Positions 32,951 through 46,077 are shown, counted from the first letter of the stretch. The stretch is 64,000 nt of DNA from Sialis fuliginosa (GCA_961205875.1 OY540815.1:20831638-20895637); one strand, 5' to 3'. The notes: generated from the letters alone by a model not told the origin. A program made the numbers and translations.

Positions 32951-33059
32951 AAAAGAGAAAAAAAAACACAGAAGTACAACTTTAAAAAAGAAGTAAAAAA
33001 AAAAAACAAGAAATTAAGGAAGGCCAAAAAAAAATTATAAAAATATATGAAAAAATATT

Positions 33060-33226
33060 CAGGTGCGTTTTAAGAAAAATTTCGAACTAATATTTTTTAG
33101 TAAAATTGTATAAAAATTAAATGGTTAACCAATTCCAGGCAATTTATCTAAACACTATCGGTTTTACTACCTTTGGTGAATTTAGCACGAGGAAGCACTG
33201 TGCATTTACTTAGCAGATGTATTTTT
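33060..33226. mobile_element. Dispersed repeat L, copy 3 (fragment, inverted)
   Basis: It reads inverted relative to 44963-45123: CAGGTGCGTTTTAAGAAAAA, GAACTAATATTTTTTAG, GTGCATTTACTTAGCAGATG. Fragment only. Confidence 0.55.
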
Positions 33227-34608
33227 TACTGTATTCAAATTTTGAAATATTTAAAAAAAATGGGTGTGATTGTGTAAGTAAATCCTTACTTTATGTAAAT
33301 AGACAATTTTTCTATAATAAACTGCATATTGTTGGAATACATTTTTAATTCTTACTTTACATCTACTTTGCAGAAATTTATATTGAATGTAAACACGATT
33401 TAATATATACCCTGATGAAATTAATTATAAGTTTAACAAGATTACTTTGCTGAAACAAGGAAGCTGTTTTTAGTGAATTTAAAATGTCGGCGATACTCAA
33501 TATTTACGAGATTCTCTTATAAATATAAAACATTAAAAAAATTTAACAATAAGTATGTTCCCTTTTTCTGAACTAAAGCAAATTAATATTAAATAAATAT
33601 TTATTTAGATTTTGGATCTAGAACACTATTTGGGTTTTTTGAGGCCTAAATTAATTTACTATCATGTTCAGCAGAATTTTTCCTATCGAAATATTTCAAT
33701 TCGATTTCCACTCTGGTTGGGATTTTCCTTATAATTAATTTAATTTAAATTAAACCCCTATTAGCCCCAAGTCTATTTTTTTATACATAGTTAAACCTTT
33801 ATTTTTCAACGCAGAATTTTTCTGTGCAAAAATTTTAGGATATTTTTATTAAATGGGGTTTTCTTTCAATATAACCTATTTTTGTATTTAGGGCAGAAAA
33901 TGGACCCAAGAATCAATTCTTAATTCACATATTTGGATGGAAACTATACCGAACAGAATCTGCATAAAAAATTAAAGATATTGTTTTAAAAATGGACGGA
34001 GAAAGTCCTGGCTCAATTATGAATATGCTCAAGAAATATAGGGGTTCCCATTTAATTAATAATAATAACAGTAATAATAGAAAATTAAAATAATTAAAAT
34101 TAGTAAAATATTTCTCTGGTTTTTTGTAATTTCTATAATAAATACATATAAATAATAATAACATGATATTTTCATAGAAGCTATAAAGAAATGAAAACAA
34201 TTCACAGTACAGTTTTACATTTTCTGGTGTAGTAATTGGATTATCCGCTATCAAGAGGACTTGATTGCTCTCTGCATAGATGTCTATTAACTTCCAGAGC
34301 TTCTATTTTAAGCTATGTCGTTGTTTAATTGATTGTGTAAAAACACTGGCTTCAGATTTTTAATTTCATTTTTGTATTTAAAATTTATTATATTCAAACT
34401 GTTACTTTTTAGGCATCATTTTCAATTTTAAACAGATCAACATTTATGAAATGAATATAAAGTAGAGTAGCAGCAAAAATATTCAATTTTATTTTATCTA
34501 GACCCCCCCTTCAAAAAATCTGTGTATTTATTATTTATAATTGCTCCAAAACTACTGCAGTCCCGGACCCCATCTCAAATAGGTACCCTATTCATAAAAA
34601 AATACATT
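33227..34608. other. AT-rich stretch, no supported gene
   Basis: The longest frame (33925-34254, minus) is a low-complexity leucine, phenylalanine and isoleucine peptide from AT-rich DNA and is not credible as a gene. No repeat boundary identified. Confidence 0.35.
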
Positions 34609-35150
34609 AGGTACTGGCACCAGTCTGAGATATGACCCCAGTAATGGATATTTTTTAATTAAATGTACTGAATTAGAAATATTAGTTGATATTTGATTAC
34701 TACCATTTCTGAATATTAATCTATATACATTTAACTGTCTTATAGCGTGATTTGATGATAATCGGCCAATAGGTGCCAAAATAGTGAACATTTAAATTAA
34801 TTATTAGTATAATTTATTTATTAATTATTATATTTATTTACATTGTTTCAAATTTTACTATTTGTGTCTTTGTACTTATTATTTTGTAATAATTAGCAAG
34901 TGTCCATCACTGCGTACTCATTACTGGTTTTACTTTATCCATTACTGGAGAAAAAAACATGAACAAAATAAAAGGCTATAATTTTATAAAACAAACTATA
35001 TTTGCGGACTTTGGTAATTAAATTGATTAAATAAAGAGTTACTTGTTTTATTAGTAACATTAGTTCATGAGAATTACAAAAAAGAAGCCCGTCAATCACA
35101 AAAACAATAAACTTTGTTCTTATTGCTGCCATAACTAGTGCCAGTACCTT
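34609..35150. mobile_element. AGGTACTGGCACCAG family, copy 4
   Basis: It runs from AGGTACTGGCACCAGTCTGA to CATAACTAGTGCCAGTACCTT, with all internal family phrases. It has intact 15-bp TIRs at both ends. Non-coding. Confidence 0.7.
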
Positions 35151-35379
35151 ATTCATTAGCTCATATATAAACACCTGAAGGTAATGATATTTAAGACTGT
35201 TATTAGAATTTATACCACATAACGTGCTAACGCATATACCTAGTGCATATGAAACTCTATACGATAATGCACAGTAAAATTAGCTGCGGTTTAGAATACA
35301 GCTATTTACAGCACACATATTACCTTTGTTGTTATATTATTATTATATAATTAATATTATCTTGTTATTGTGACTGTAC

Positions 35380-35795
35380 CTTGTGATGAGGTGCATTATA
35401 TACTGTTAAATCCTATGTGTATAAAATATCTATGTTTATTTATACCCAACAACCTAATCCTAGATAACCCTGCCATACTGTATGTTGAACCCTGCCCTGA
35501 CAGGCACAGAGGCAACCTCCATTCCATCTTTGTGTCCCCGTTTCTATATGTTGTACGTGTAGGCGTTTTTCTCACATCAAAGAATGAACATTTAAAGAAA
35601 ATTAGATGGCTGTGTTTGTAAAAAAGAATGCAAAGAAATTTAAAATAAAAAAATCTATGTTTATTTATGGAACACCATTTATTGAAATTTATTGTATGCT
35701 GTATGTAATTTTTGACAGCCCGAGAAACGAGCCTAGGCTTATCTGGGCAAAATAAATAATTATTATTATTATTATTAATAAAAAAAAAACATACA
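35380..35795 (+). mobile_element. Possible LINE/SINE 3' end with ATT-repeat tail
   Basis: A GC-richer segment (35465-35620) is followed by CGAGCCTAGGCTTATCTGGG and AAATAAATAATTATTATTATTATT, then an A run. Short-unit 3' tails of this sort are typical of non-LTR retrotransposons. The frame through it (CPDRHRGNLHSIFVSPF) may be a remnant of a C-terminal coding end but matches nothing I can name. Confidence 0.35.
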
Positions 35796-35893
35796 TAGAC
35801 CTGCTAGTATATATAACAGTATTATTTTATACTAGCATACCCCGCAGTTTCAATTTTTCATTTTTATATATTTATTTTTAAATATCAATTACT

Positions 35894-36171
35894 AGAGATT
35901 GGAAAAATAGTTGTTATTTTCGATAAAATTGTTACTAGTTGAATTTTTTTTCGGAAAATAGTTGATAAATAGTTTTTTTACGATTTAATAATAATTAGTG
36001 CAAACGAAGCAGTAAAAAGTGTCGCAAATACTTTAAAAATAGTTGGAAAGGTAGTTGATTTCAAATTTTGTTCAATCAAACCAGTTTTCTGAAAACGGTG
36101 GAGATATGTAATAAAAATTACAATAAATGCATTTTTACGCAATAGTTGAAAAACTATTTTTCCAATCTCTA
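35894..36171. mobile_element. hAT-like MITE, TIR TAGAGATTGG, exact 8-bp duplication
   Basis: 278 bp bounded by TAGAGATTGGAAAAATAGTT and its complement, flanked on both sides by TCAATTAC (35886-35893 and 36172-36179). It is about 85-90 percent identical by eye to 4443-4713. Confidence 0.8.
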
Positions 36172-36179
36172 TCAATTAC

Positions 36180-37164
36180 ATATATAGCCTCACAATACAT
36201 TAGTATTGAAAATATAAAAGAGGAAAAAAATGAGTAATTAAAAAATTGAAACTGATGTAAAAATAAATAAAAATCAAGTCACTTATGTAACGCATAAAAA
36301 TGTAACAGATGCCATAAGACATACAAAATATGACTACAATAACCCCAGGCACCCTCTTGTATCTTTAATAGATAATTAGATGGTAGGGGTTGCCTAGAGA
36401 ATGTTTTAAATAATCAACCCCATCCCCCGATAACTTCATGTCACAGGGCAGTATTCGGACCAAGACAGTGCAGTGGTGTGCACAATAAAAAACTTAATAT
36501 TTTTTATTGCAAAATTTCGTATACTATCTTTCTAAGGATGTACCTATTAAATTATAAACAACATATCCTTTCAGATTCCGAATTTTGGGGGGAGTTGGCG
36601 ATAATAGCCTACCTCAACACATTTTTTATTTTTTGGACTGTATAATATGTATTAATTAATTGTTAATGTTTATTTAACATGGAGCTAAATGAATAAATTA
36701 ATTTCTTAGCTCGACAAATATTAAAAATTTAATAATGCACTTCTAAAATAATTTTCTGGTTACGCCACTGGGCGAAGCATATAGAATACTGAACCCCTTG
36801 ATGTAGGTATAAAAAAATATACATGTATCGATACATTAAAGGTGATTCATCCCCCTTTATAAAGCGTGTAGCTATGGTAATCTTTGCCACGCACATAACA
36901 AAGGTGTTTCAGTATTTTTTTCGATTAATCGAGCAGAACCAGTTAATTGAAAAGTATGTATAAATTAAAGAAAGCATATCTTGCTCTTCGAATTTTTTTA
37001 TAGGTATGTGTAATGTGTATATCAGTGGCGAAGCGTCCATGGAAGCAGGGGAAGCAGTGCTTCCCTTACTTTATGGGTAAATTAATACAAATCTGTGTTT
37101 TCAGTTAAAAAATAATTTAAAAATATTATTAGAATATTTATCTTATTATGCTCAACTCAAACAT
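36180..37164. other. Spacer with two hAT-like termini
   Basis: GTTACGCCACTG ends at 36770 and CAGTGGCGAAGCGTCC begins at 37023; their partners were not found. A GC-richer strip is at 36345-36480. No gene. Confidence 0.35.
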
Positions 37165-38065
37165 TTAAACCAAAAATAGCATTTAATATTAATTTACACG
37201 CTCAATTATAAGACTATAATACCTCTACGTCTTATTTTCTTGTATTTTAGTTGATATTTGTATGATGAGTTGAAGTTCACTGCAGGAAATTTCACTAAAA
37301 AATTTAGAATTTTTGATTTCGTTAAAAGTATGTTTATTGTATAGAAAATGACGTGAAAAGTTGTTTGTTTCAAACCGCAGGTCTGTATCTCAAATCGTTC
37401 TCGAGATATAGCCTCTCAAAGTTTTAGTTTTTTCAAATTTTTGGAGAAAAAAGGCCGTAACTTTTGAACGCGTGGTCGGAATTGATTTTAGTTGACGGAT
37501 TTGAAATCAGCGTATCAGAATCTATATATAGACATATATAATACCTTAAAACTCGAGAAAAAAAATTTCGCGAAAAATCGAAAAAATTCAAAGGGGTATA
37601 CCTTAAAAAAATGTCGATTTTTGGCCAAAATTTTTTTGTTGGATTTTAAAGTATTATACATGTCATTATATAGATTTTGACACGCTGATTTCAAATCCGT
37701 CAACTAAAATCAATTCCGACCACACATTCAAAAGTTATGGCCTTTTTTCTCCAAAAATTTGAAAAAACTAAAACTTTGAGAGGCTATATCTCGAGAACGA
37801 TTTAAGATACAGACCTGCGGTTTGAAACAAACAACTTTTCACGTCATTTTCTATACATTAAACATACTTTTAACGAAATCAAAAATTCTCTATTTTTTTG
37901 TGAAATTTCCTGCATTGAACTTCAATTCGTCATACAAATATCGACTAAAATACAAGAAAATAAGACGTAGAATTATTTAGTTACTATATAAATATATAAG
38001 AATTTATTTAACAAAGTAAAAGCTTGAACTTAAGATGTTTCATAACTAGTTTTGTTTTAATAGGA
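37165..38065. repeat. Large foldback element, copy 2
   Basis: The same palindromic unit as at 8017-9020, with arms about 37220-37560 and 37625-37975. The two strands encode near-identical 62-codon frames (37492-37680 plus and 37515-37703 minus), a direct consequence of the palindrome and not evidence of a gene. Confidence 0.8.
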
Positions 38066-38075
38066 GGGGGAGGAT

Positions 38076-38204
38076 TGGCCTATTATCATCAAATCACGTT
38101 ATAAGACAGTTAAATGTATTATGTATATTAATATTCAGAAATGTTGGTATAAAATATCAACAAATATTTCTAATTCAGTACATTTAATTAAAAAATAGCC
38201 ATTA
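38076..38204. mobile_element. AGGTACTGGCACCAG family, copy 5, left part
   Basis: CATCAAATCACGTTATAAGA through GCCATTA matches the inverted family sequence. It is interrupted by the PIF/Harbinger cluster and resumes at 40507-40543 (GGTCATTTCCAAGACTAGTG..CCAGTACC). Confidence 0.65.
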
Positions 38205-40506
38205 AGCCGCGGTCACATTAAAGCCGCGGTCACATTAGGCTGCTTTACCAGCGCTGCTTTGCCAGCGCTGCTAGCAGCCGAGTAGCAGCGTAGTGTGAAC
38301 CCAGTACCAGCGCTGCTTTACCAGCCGGCTGGTGATTTTAGCAGCCGCTACTAAAGTAGCGCATGTCCAACTTTACCAGCATACCAGCCGATCACGTGAC
38401 TCCGTTCTCGTCTACTATTGGCTGGATTTAACCTACTGTAATTAATTTATAATAGTTAATTATTTAAATTATTTTTTTAATTTGTTCATAGACAAATTAT
38501 TATTGTACAAAATTATTATTAGCTACACAAATATTGTTATTGTAATAAATAAATTAAAAAAACAGTGTAAAACGAAATACTGACAATAATATTTTATTAT
38601 GATCACATAACTAAAAAAATACTAATACAATAAAAAGATTATACGACATGTAATTTTCTAATAATTTATAAGCAATTGTAAAACAACAAAAATTACATAC
38701 GATATGAATATCAAAATAAAGAATAAACTCTTTAACATTATATAAATTATTATAATAATAATTTTAATGTGTTAATATATTTACAATGTATACAAACGTC
38801 AAAAATACAAAATAACCGAGTAGGATATAATATTATAATTGACTCAGCACATTTTCTTGTGATTTGTGATCTTTAGATTTCAAAATATACTTGTTGGTTG
38901 AAAACTGTCGAAACGCCTCATGCATCTGACTTTATTTGATTCCATAAAAAGTATAATACATTAACAATTGTCGTAAAGAAGTCTCGCGGTGTAGGCAAAG
39001 AAAAAATATTATCAGAACTGTCACAATTTAAAATACAATGTGAATCGACAACAAACCGTCGTTTACTATGGTTACTACAGTTAGCAGCGCTGCTTTGCCA
39101 GCGCTGCTAGCAGCCGACTAGCAGCGTAGTGTGAACCCGTACCAGCCGCTGGTTGCTGGTGCTGCTAGCAGCGCTGGCAAAGCAGCGCTGGTAAACCAGC
39201 CTAATGTGACCGCGGCTTAACCATAGTAAGGCTGGTTTACCAGCGCTGCTTTGCCAGCGCTGCTAGCAGCACCAGCAACCAGCGGCTGGTACGGGTTCAC
39301 ACTACGCTGCTAGTCGGCTGCTAGCAGCGCTGGCAAAGCAGCGCTGGTAAAGCAGCCTAATGTGACCGCGGCTTTACTACAGTTAGCAGCGCTGCTTTGC
39401 CAGCGCTGCTAGCAGCCGACTAGCAGCGTAGTGTGAACCCGTACCAGCCGCTGGTTGCTGGTGCTGCTAGCAGCGCTGGCAAAGCAGCGCTGGTAAACCA
39501 GCCAAGTGTGACCGCGGCTTTAGGCTGGTTTACCAGCGCTGCTTTGCCAGCGCTGCTAGCAGCCGACTAGTAGCGTAGTGTGAAACCAGTACCAGCGCTG
39601 CTTTACCAGCCGGCTGGTGATTTTAGCAGCCGCTACTAAAGTAGCGCATGTCCAACTTTACCAGCATACCAGCCGATCACGTGACTCCGTTTTCGTCTAC
39701 TATTGGCTGGATTTAACCTACTTTAATTAATTTATAATAGTTAATTTTTTAAATTATTTTTTTAATTTGTTCATAGACAAATTATTATTGTACAAAATTA
39801 TTATTAGCTACACAAATATTATTATTGTAACGTAAATAAATAAATAAAAAAAACAGTGTAAAACGAAATACTGACAATAATATTTTATTATGATCACATA
39901 ACTAAAAAAATATTAATACAATACAAAAATTATATAACATGTAATTTTCTAACAATTTATAAGCAAATGTAAAACAAAAAAATTACATACGATATGAATA
40001 TCACTAAACACTAAATAAAGAATAAACTCTTTAACATTCACTAATAATAATTTTAATGTGTTAATATATTTACAATGTGTACAAACGTCAAAAATACAAA
40101 ATAACCGAGTAGGATATAATATTATAATTGACTCAGCACATTTTCTTGTGATTTGTGATCTTTAGATTTCAATATATACTTGTTGGTTGAAAACTGTCGA
40201 AACGCCTCATGCATCTGACTTTATTTGATTCCATAAAAAGTATAATACATTAACAATTGTCGTAAAGAAGTATCGCGGTGTAGGCAAAGAAAAAATATTA
40301 TCAGAACTGTCACAATTTAAAATACAATGTGAATCGACAACAAACCGTCGGTTACTATGGTTACTACAGTTAGCAGCGCTGCTTTGCCAGCGCTGCTAGC
40401 AGCCGACTAGCAGCGTAGTGTGAACCCGTACCAGCCGCTGGTTGCTGGTGCTGCTAGCAGCGCTGGTAAAGCAGCGCTGGTAAACCAGCCTAATGTGACC
40501 GCGGCT
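38205..40506. mobile_element. Nested PIF/Harbinger-like cluster, outer boundaries
   Basis: The outer ends AGCCGCGGTCACATTA and its complement are flanked by TTA (38202-38204 and 40507-40509). The host sequence, seen uninterrupted in other family copies, resumes exactly across the gap. Inside are two AT-rich cores (about 38420-39060 and 39700-40360) and several GC-rich termini. A second element is inserted inside the left TIR. Confidence 0.75.
38222..39519. mobile_element. PIF/Harbinger-like element inserted in its sibling's TIR
   Basis: The outer TIR is split at CACATTA/AGGCTG. The insert begins AGCCGCGGTCACATTAGGCT and ends GACCGCGGCT, with TTA on each side (38218-38220 and 39520-39522, plus one extra A at 38221). 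Its right part is complex: termini ending at 39217 and 39373 and a short inverted core piece (TAACCATAGTA, 39218-39228) show a further insertion or rearrangement. Confidence 0.7.
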
Positions 40507-40543
40507 TTAGTGAGGTCATTTCCAAGACTAGTGCCAGTACCTT

Positions 40544-41198
40544 ATTACATTTTAAAAATGTTGATAATCACTGTATCTGCAAAAGCTGTAGGTATCTCTT
40601 ATATACCTAAATAACACAGCCATTTACACAACGAAATTCATTCAAATTTAAATAGTTCTTAATGAATTCACAAGTAATATGGCATCTAAATGAAGCAAAT
40701 TGACGCTTAAATTGTAAAATAAATCGAGTTGGGTAGCGGTGCGTATAAAATATGCATATTGCCAATATTGGTGACATGCGACACACTTATCTGTGAAGGG
40801 TAAATACACGCAATTAAGCCGTGTTTGCACTGGGAAAAATGTATGCTATTTTTTATTATAAAAATTTACAGGTTTTTTTTGTACGGAACGGCGTTCCGAC
40901 ACTTTTTTTCGTGATATAAGAAAAGCTGCTTTAAAAATTTAAATGATATTTGAATATAATTTTCTTTAAATAAAAGCTTGACAATAAATTATTGTTTAAA
41001 AAAGCCCTTAAAATGTCTATTATATACTGCATTGTTGCCTGATAACAGTGCAGAGAAGTTACGATAATATTGGAAATTTTACATTGTAAAAATTACTACA
41101 TTGCTAAACAAGTTAGAGGGAAAGTTAAAATTAATATTTTTATTATTTATAAATATTTTAAGAACATCTATCACAGTTTTTCGTCGTGCAAAGATAGG
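40544..41198. other. AT-rich spacer
   Basis: No gene or repeat recognised apart from a TACGGAACGGCGTTCCGA near-palindrome at about 40882. Confidence 0.3.
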
Positions 41199-41769
41199 TA
41201 AAGTACTGATACCAGTTATGGCCAATAAAAGAGCAATATTTACTGTTTTTATGATTGACGGGCTTCTTTTTTATAATTCTCATGAACTCATATGAGTTAA
41301 ACATATGTTACTCATAAAACAAGTAACTCTTTATTTAATCAATTTAATTACCAAATTCCGCAAATATAGTTTGTTTTTTAAATTATAGCCTTATATTTTG
41401 TTTGTTTTTTCTCCAGTAATGGATAAAGTAAAACCAATAATGACCACTTGCTAATGATTACAAAATTATGAGTACTACGATACAAAAGATATAAAAGAAA
41501 GAATCGTCAAATTTGAAACAATGTAAAGCAGTTGCTATGATAATTTAATAATTAATTAATAAATTATACTAATAATTAGTTTATATATCCTACCTTTTTG
41601 ACACCTATTGGCCGATTGTCATCAAATCACGCTGTAAGACAGTTAAATGTACATAATTTAATATTCAGAAATGATAGTAATCAAATATCAACAAATTTTT
41701 CTAATTCAGTACATTTAATTTAAAAATTATCGTTACTGGGGTCATATCCAAGACTGGTGCCAGTACCTT
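41199..41769. mobile_element. AGGTACTGGCACCAG family, copy 6 (reverse)
   Basis: It runs from AAAGTACTGATACCAGTTATGGCC to AGACTGGTGCCAGTACCTTA, about 570 bp, with complete interior landmarks. The ORF at 41101-41295 runs into it by chance. Confidence 0.7.
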
Positions 41770-42775
41770 ATATTTTTTTAATGGAATATTATGCTACATA
41801 AATTGTAATGATCAACAAAAATAATTCTATACAAACATTTTTTTTGGCGAGAAAGCAAAAGTGACATCTGGTTTTGCCATAAAACCACAGAATTAATAAA
41901 TAAAAAAATGCAAATTTTATACTCGCAGATAATTCTTGTAATGCGAATTCAGCCTAATAATATTTCTAGGGATTTTTTGCATGTATAAAATTATAGACAA
42001 TGTTGTCGTGGCTACACTGTCACTACTGAATACATTTTCAATTTATTTTTGTAAACTGTTTTACGCAAGTATCTTCAATATGTAAATTTTTTTATTGAAT
42101 GTTTTTTTACGCTTGTACCTTTTTCAATCTTAAAAATCATTATTCAATAAATTTCGCATAATAAAATTACAGTTACTTTGTTATAAGAGTCAAAAGTCAT
42201 AACTAAAGAAAATAAAAAAATATTTTTCAACAATTGTAAATAATTTCGATTAGGTATCTATGGGTTTCAGAAGTCGTCTACCACCGTAAAGGTCAGAATT
42301 GCTTACAAAATATTAAAACAAACATCAACGATTACATTATTTTAAATAAAAACACATGAATTAATTTTATATCAAGTTTAACATTATTAAATACTAAAAT
42401 TCGGAATATCAAATATTTATTGTCACAAAATACAATTTTCAATAGATTAGATAATAATTTAATCGCACAAATATATATGAGCACTATAAACGAAGAGTAC
42501 TTCTTTATCTAGCAAATGAGTTTCAAAATATCTGTCTTTGTTTGGTACATGGAGAAATGATTTAAAAAATTATAATAATCAAATCGGAGAAGCCTATTAA
42601 GTTTGTGATTAGCGAATATGAATGAAAACTGGTCGACCACTTCAGCATGCGACTCTATATATATTTTTATTGATTAATTATATGTATACTCGTATTAAAT
42701 GCTAAATGTGTAAATCTTTTTATCGTTTGTTAAAAATATATACATGAGAGGGTTTAAAGTATTGCATTGATAATT
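41770..42775. other. AT-rich spacer
   Basis: No supported feature. Confidence 0.35.
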
Positions 42776-42985
42776 CAGTGGTTCATGTGTTATGCGTGTG
42801 ACAAGGATTCAGGAGACAGACGGACGGACAGACAGACAGACACGGAACGAAAAGTGTTTGCATTCATGTGAAACGGATAAATCAATTTAAAATTTTGAAA
42901 TCGGAGAACATTTTTTTCGTCTCAATCTGAAACGATCACAAAGCTTCTCGTATCTTCGATATGGCAAGGAAGCAAAATGTACTTA
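42776..42985. repeat. Dispersed repeat L, 3' fragment
   Basis: GTGGTTCATGTGTTATGCGTG, a GACGGACGGACAGACAGACAGA tract, GAAACGGATAAATCAATTTAA and the terminal CGTATCTTCGATATGGCAAGG match the last 200 bp of the copy at 44963-45735. Confidence 0.65.
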
Positions 42986-43337
42986 TTTCTTAATCAGTCA
43001 CATTATGATACTTTTATATTAAATAAAAACAATAGATACTAATATAATATCAATATCAGTAAGTTTGAATTAAAAGGGTTGAATTACTTCACCTGTATTT
43101 TGTGTTTTTTTTTAATTTCCGGTTTGGTGACGTCACGGATGCATATGCTAATGACCGACACCGGAAGTTTTAGATTTCGACAATTATGTCTGTCTTTCCT
43201 CTTTCCAAAGAAGCCATAGCAATATATTTGTATATAGAAATTGTAATATTTTTTATACAACAATATAGTGTATTTACTATATTGAAATGTCAAATTATTT
43301 CGACGGATCGTTTAGTACAGGGGTACATACGTGCAAC
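42986..43337. other. Spacer
   Basis: A GTGACGTCACGGATGC phrase at about 43127 and CACCGGAAGTTTTAG nearby are slightly GC-rich. No gene supported. Confidence 0.3.
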
Positions 43338-43500
43338 CAGGGCCGTAACTACGCATAACGGGCCCCCGCAGCAGAGTAAAAATTAAAATTAGTAATATGC
43401 AAAAATTGTATACTGAGGTGGTAATGAAAAAAAATTATATTTATGTTTTGCATATAGTCACTTGCCCCCCCGGGCCCCAAAGCCTTTAGTTACGGCCATG
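43338..43500. mobile_element. hAT-like MITE, 163 bp, CAGGGCCGTAACTA
   Basis: The ends CAGGGCCGTAACTA and TAGTTACGGCCATG are inverted with one mismatch. Flanks CGTGCAAC and CGTGCAGC (43330-43337 and 43501-43508) form an 8-bp duplication with one mismatch. Subterminal GGGCCCCC and CCCCCCCGGGCCCC are also inverted. Non-coding. Confidence 0.8.
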
Positions 43501-43508
43501 CGTGCAGC

Positions 43509-44962
43509 TCTGTAGAACTAAAAAAACTATTCTATGATGATCTTACGTGTCTCCTATTACCAAAAAAATACTTGTTTCTGCTGAAAATAAAGGTTAAACC
43601 ACTAAAAAAAATTATAGATTTGGCTCTTGTGTCACAAAAGTTTTCTGACCTCTGATTTAGTCGAAAGTACTGGTCAAACGACTAAATATTTTCATTTTTA
43701 ATTATAATTTAACACTAATTTTAAATGATTAATGTTTTTTCTATAATTTTATTAAAGTTATATATTTCTTAAATTAGAGTTTTCTGATAATTTCAAATGA
43801 AATTTTTCATATTAAAATCATTATGTAACATGGAAGTATTCTATATATAGTTCCCCATGCCGTTTTTATTTATAAATTGCTGTAAAAATAAAAGTAAAAA
43901 TACGAAAAACATTTGATATTACGTAGTATATTTCATAATATAATAAACTATGTACCTACTTGTAAATTTTCCAAGAGAGATGTTACTTTTCTAAGATAAA
44001 CTCATTCGAGTGGAAGTTATAAAATTAGCGCACCTTTTATATGATGTACCATTATTAAAAATACCTGTCGAGTTATGAACACGTACCATTAATTAAGAAC
44101 TACATGGAATGTTCGTTAACGATGAAAATATCTGCATAAAATTGCTCTAACTTTTATTACAATCTTGAGGGGTTAATTGAAAATGTTTCGACGAACTAGA
44201 ATATTACATTATTTAAATAAATTGATATACAAAATATGAATTTTTATTTGAAGCCTTTTTAAACCATAAAAAAATGTAGTCAAGACATATATGGGTGTAT
44301 GCCATGTTTGGAGCCACAGATGCATTTTTGAGATATAAAAAAATATAAAAATAGTGTTATATTCTACATAAATTTAACAAAATACAAATCTTTCATGTTT
44401 TTTGACAGTTAACGATACAAATTCATACTATAATTTTTTCTACTAGACGCGCTTACGAATAACCATTTTAAATACTTACGTCATTTGAACTGTACGATAC
44501 AACACGGACTTTAAAAATGAAAAAAGCGTGTTTCATTTTTAACCTCTAATTTGGTTTGAAACAGATAAGGGAAACAGTGAAACAGGCCTCTAATGGAAAA
44601 TAATTTTTTTAAAGATAAGCTACAAAGGCAACTTTGATTTATCTTCTTTGTGGCATATCAAGGTGAAATTGTAATTTTAATTAATATCTGAGCTATACAG
44701 AAAGTTATGTACAAAGAATTAAAATTTAATTGACACGTTTTGACATCGACTAACAGGGAAATCTGTAGGCGTGACATATCACTTATTAGGCGATTAATAT
44801 TTTCAGGTCGCTTTAACAAACCTTTAATGATGTTGTCAAATTTTATAAATCTCCTATAAACAAATTAGTTGTTTACTTGCAAGCTTGTGTCACGTTTATC
44901 CAATTTTCTTGGTATTTCATATTTACCCCACTCAACCCTAGAATTAATATTTTCTCGTAAAA
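43509..44962. other. AT-rich stretch, no supported gene
   Basis: No repeat boundary or RNA gene identified. The 84-codon frames drawn on both strands at 44865-45123 fall mostly in repeat L and are not genes. Confidence 0.35.
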
Positions 44963-45735
44963 AAAAAAAACATCTGCCAAGTAAATGCACAGTGCTTCCT
45001 CGTGCTAAATTCACTAAAACCGATAGTGTTCTGATAAATTGCCTGGCATTGGTTAACCATTTAATTTTTATACAAATTTTACTAAAAAATCTTAGTTCGA
45101 AATTTTTCTTAAAACGCACCTGAATATTTTTTCATATATTTTTAATTTTTTGACAATTTCAATCTAAATCTAAATTTATGCAAATGTCAAAATGACATTT
45201 AAAACGTCAAAGTGACATTTAAAACGCCAAAATGACATTTAAAACGTCAAAATGACATTTTATATATCCAATCAACTATCAATTTAGAAAAACAAAACAC
45301 GAATTTTTAAAATAAATTGAGATAAATCTTTGTAAGGGAATATTTTACAACAAACGCAGTAGACCCATATTATAGGAAATTTAATGCTCTACAAAAAATA
45401 TTCTATAAAATCTCGTAACATGTGTCGTTCTTGAGATATCTTGAAAAAAGAAATATTTTGGGGTGTCACCCCTCCCTCTTACACACGATTTTGACCTAAC
45501 CCAACCATTCGACCAAGTTTCAATAATATCGTTCAGTGGTTCATGAGTTATGCGTGTGACAAGGATTCAGGGGACAGACGGACGGACGGACAGACAGACA
45601 CGGAACGAAAAGTGTTTGTCTTGACGTGAAACGGATAAATCAATTTAAAATTTTGAAATTGGAGAACTTTTTTTTTGTCTCAATCTGAAACGATCACATA
45701 GCTTCTCGTATCTTCGATATTGCGAGGAAGCTATA
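44963..45735. mobile_element. Dispersed repeat L, most complete copy
   Basis: It runs from GCCAAGTAAATGCACAGTGC to TCGTATCTTCGATATTGCGAGG. Landmarks are AGTTCGAAATTTTTCTTAAA, a tandem of four 20-bp units at 45182-45262, TCTTGAGATATCTTGAAAAA, a GACGGACGGACGGACAGACA tract and GAAACGGATAAATCAATTTA. No intact ORF. Confidence 0.65.
45182..45262. repeat. Four tandem 20-bp units (AAAATGACATTTAAAACGTC)
   Basis: Four near-identical 20-bp units with the T/C and A/G changes expected of a young tandem array. Other copies of repeat L carry one unit, so this is a local expansion. Confidence 0.75.
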
Positions 45736-46077
45736 TTTAACATAGAAAAAATTCATGCAAAACTGCTACCTAGTAGGTAAACTTAGATAATATAAATATT
45801 GATGAAACACAAAAGACTATATTATAGTCTATATAAAAACTGTTTACAAAACATGAAGTAATTTGATCCTACACGTATTATTTAGCTATGTTACTGTTAT
45901 GAATTTATTTGTACACCTTAATTACATCACTGCTTCGTTATTATAATTATATAATATTAAAACAATAGAATTTTGTACGTCTAATAATTATTTTATTATG
46001 TAGAACAAAAATTAACATAGTCATGAAATAAAAACACAAATTCGAGTTTATTAAAATCTGGACATCAGATATAAAAA

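Noticed and set aside
33925..34254. 109-codon minus-strand ORF
   Set aside because: The peptide is leucine, phenylalanine and isoleucine rich low-complexity translation of AT-rich DNA.
37492..37703. Overlapping 62-codon ORFs on both strands (also at 51224-51435)
   Set aside because: The sequence is a palindrome, so both strands necessarily encode similar frames; no start context or homology supports a protein.
44865..45123. 84-codon ORFs on both strands
   Set aside because: They lie over dispersed repeat L, are not conserved as open frames in its other copies, and have low-complexity translation.
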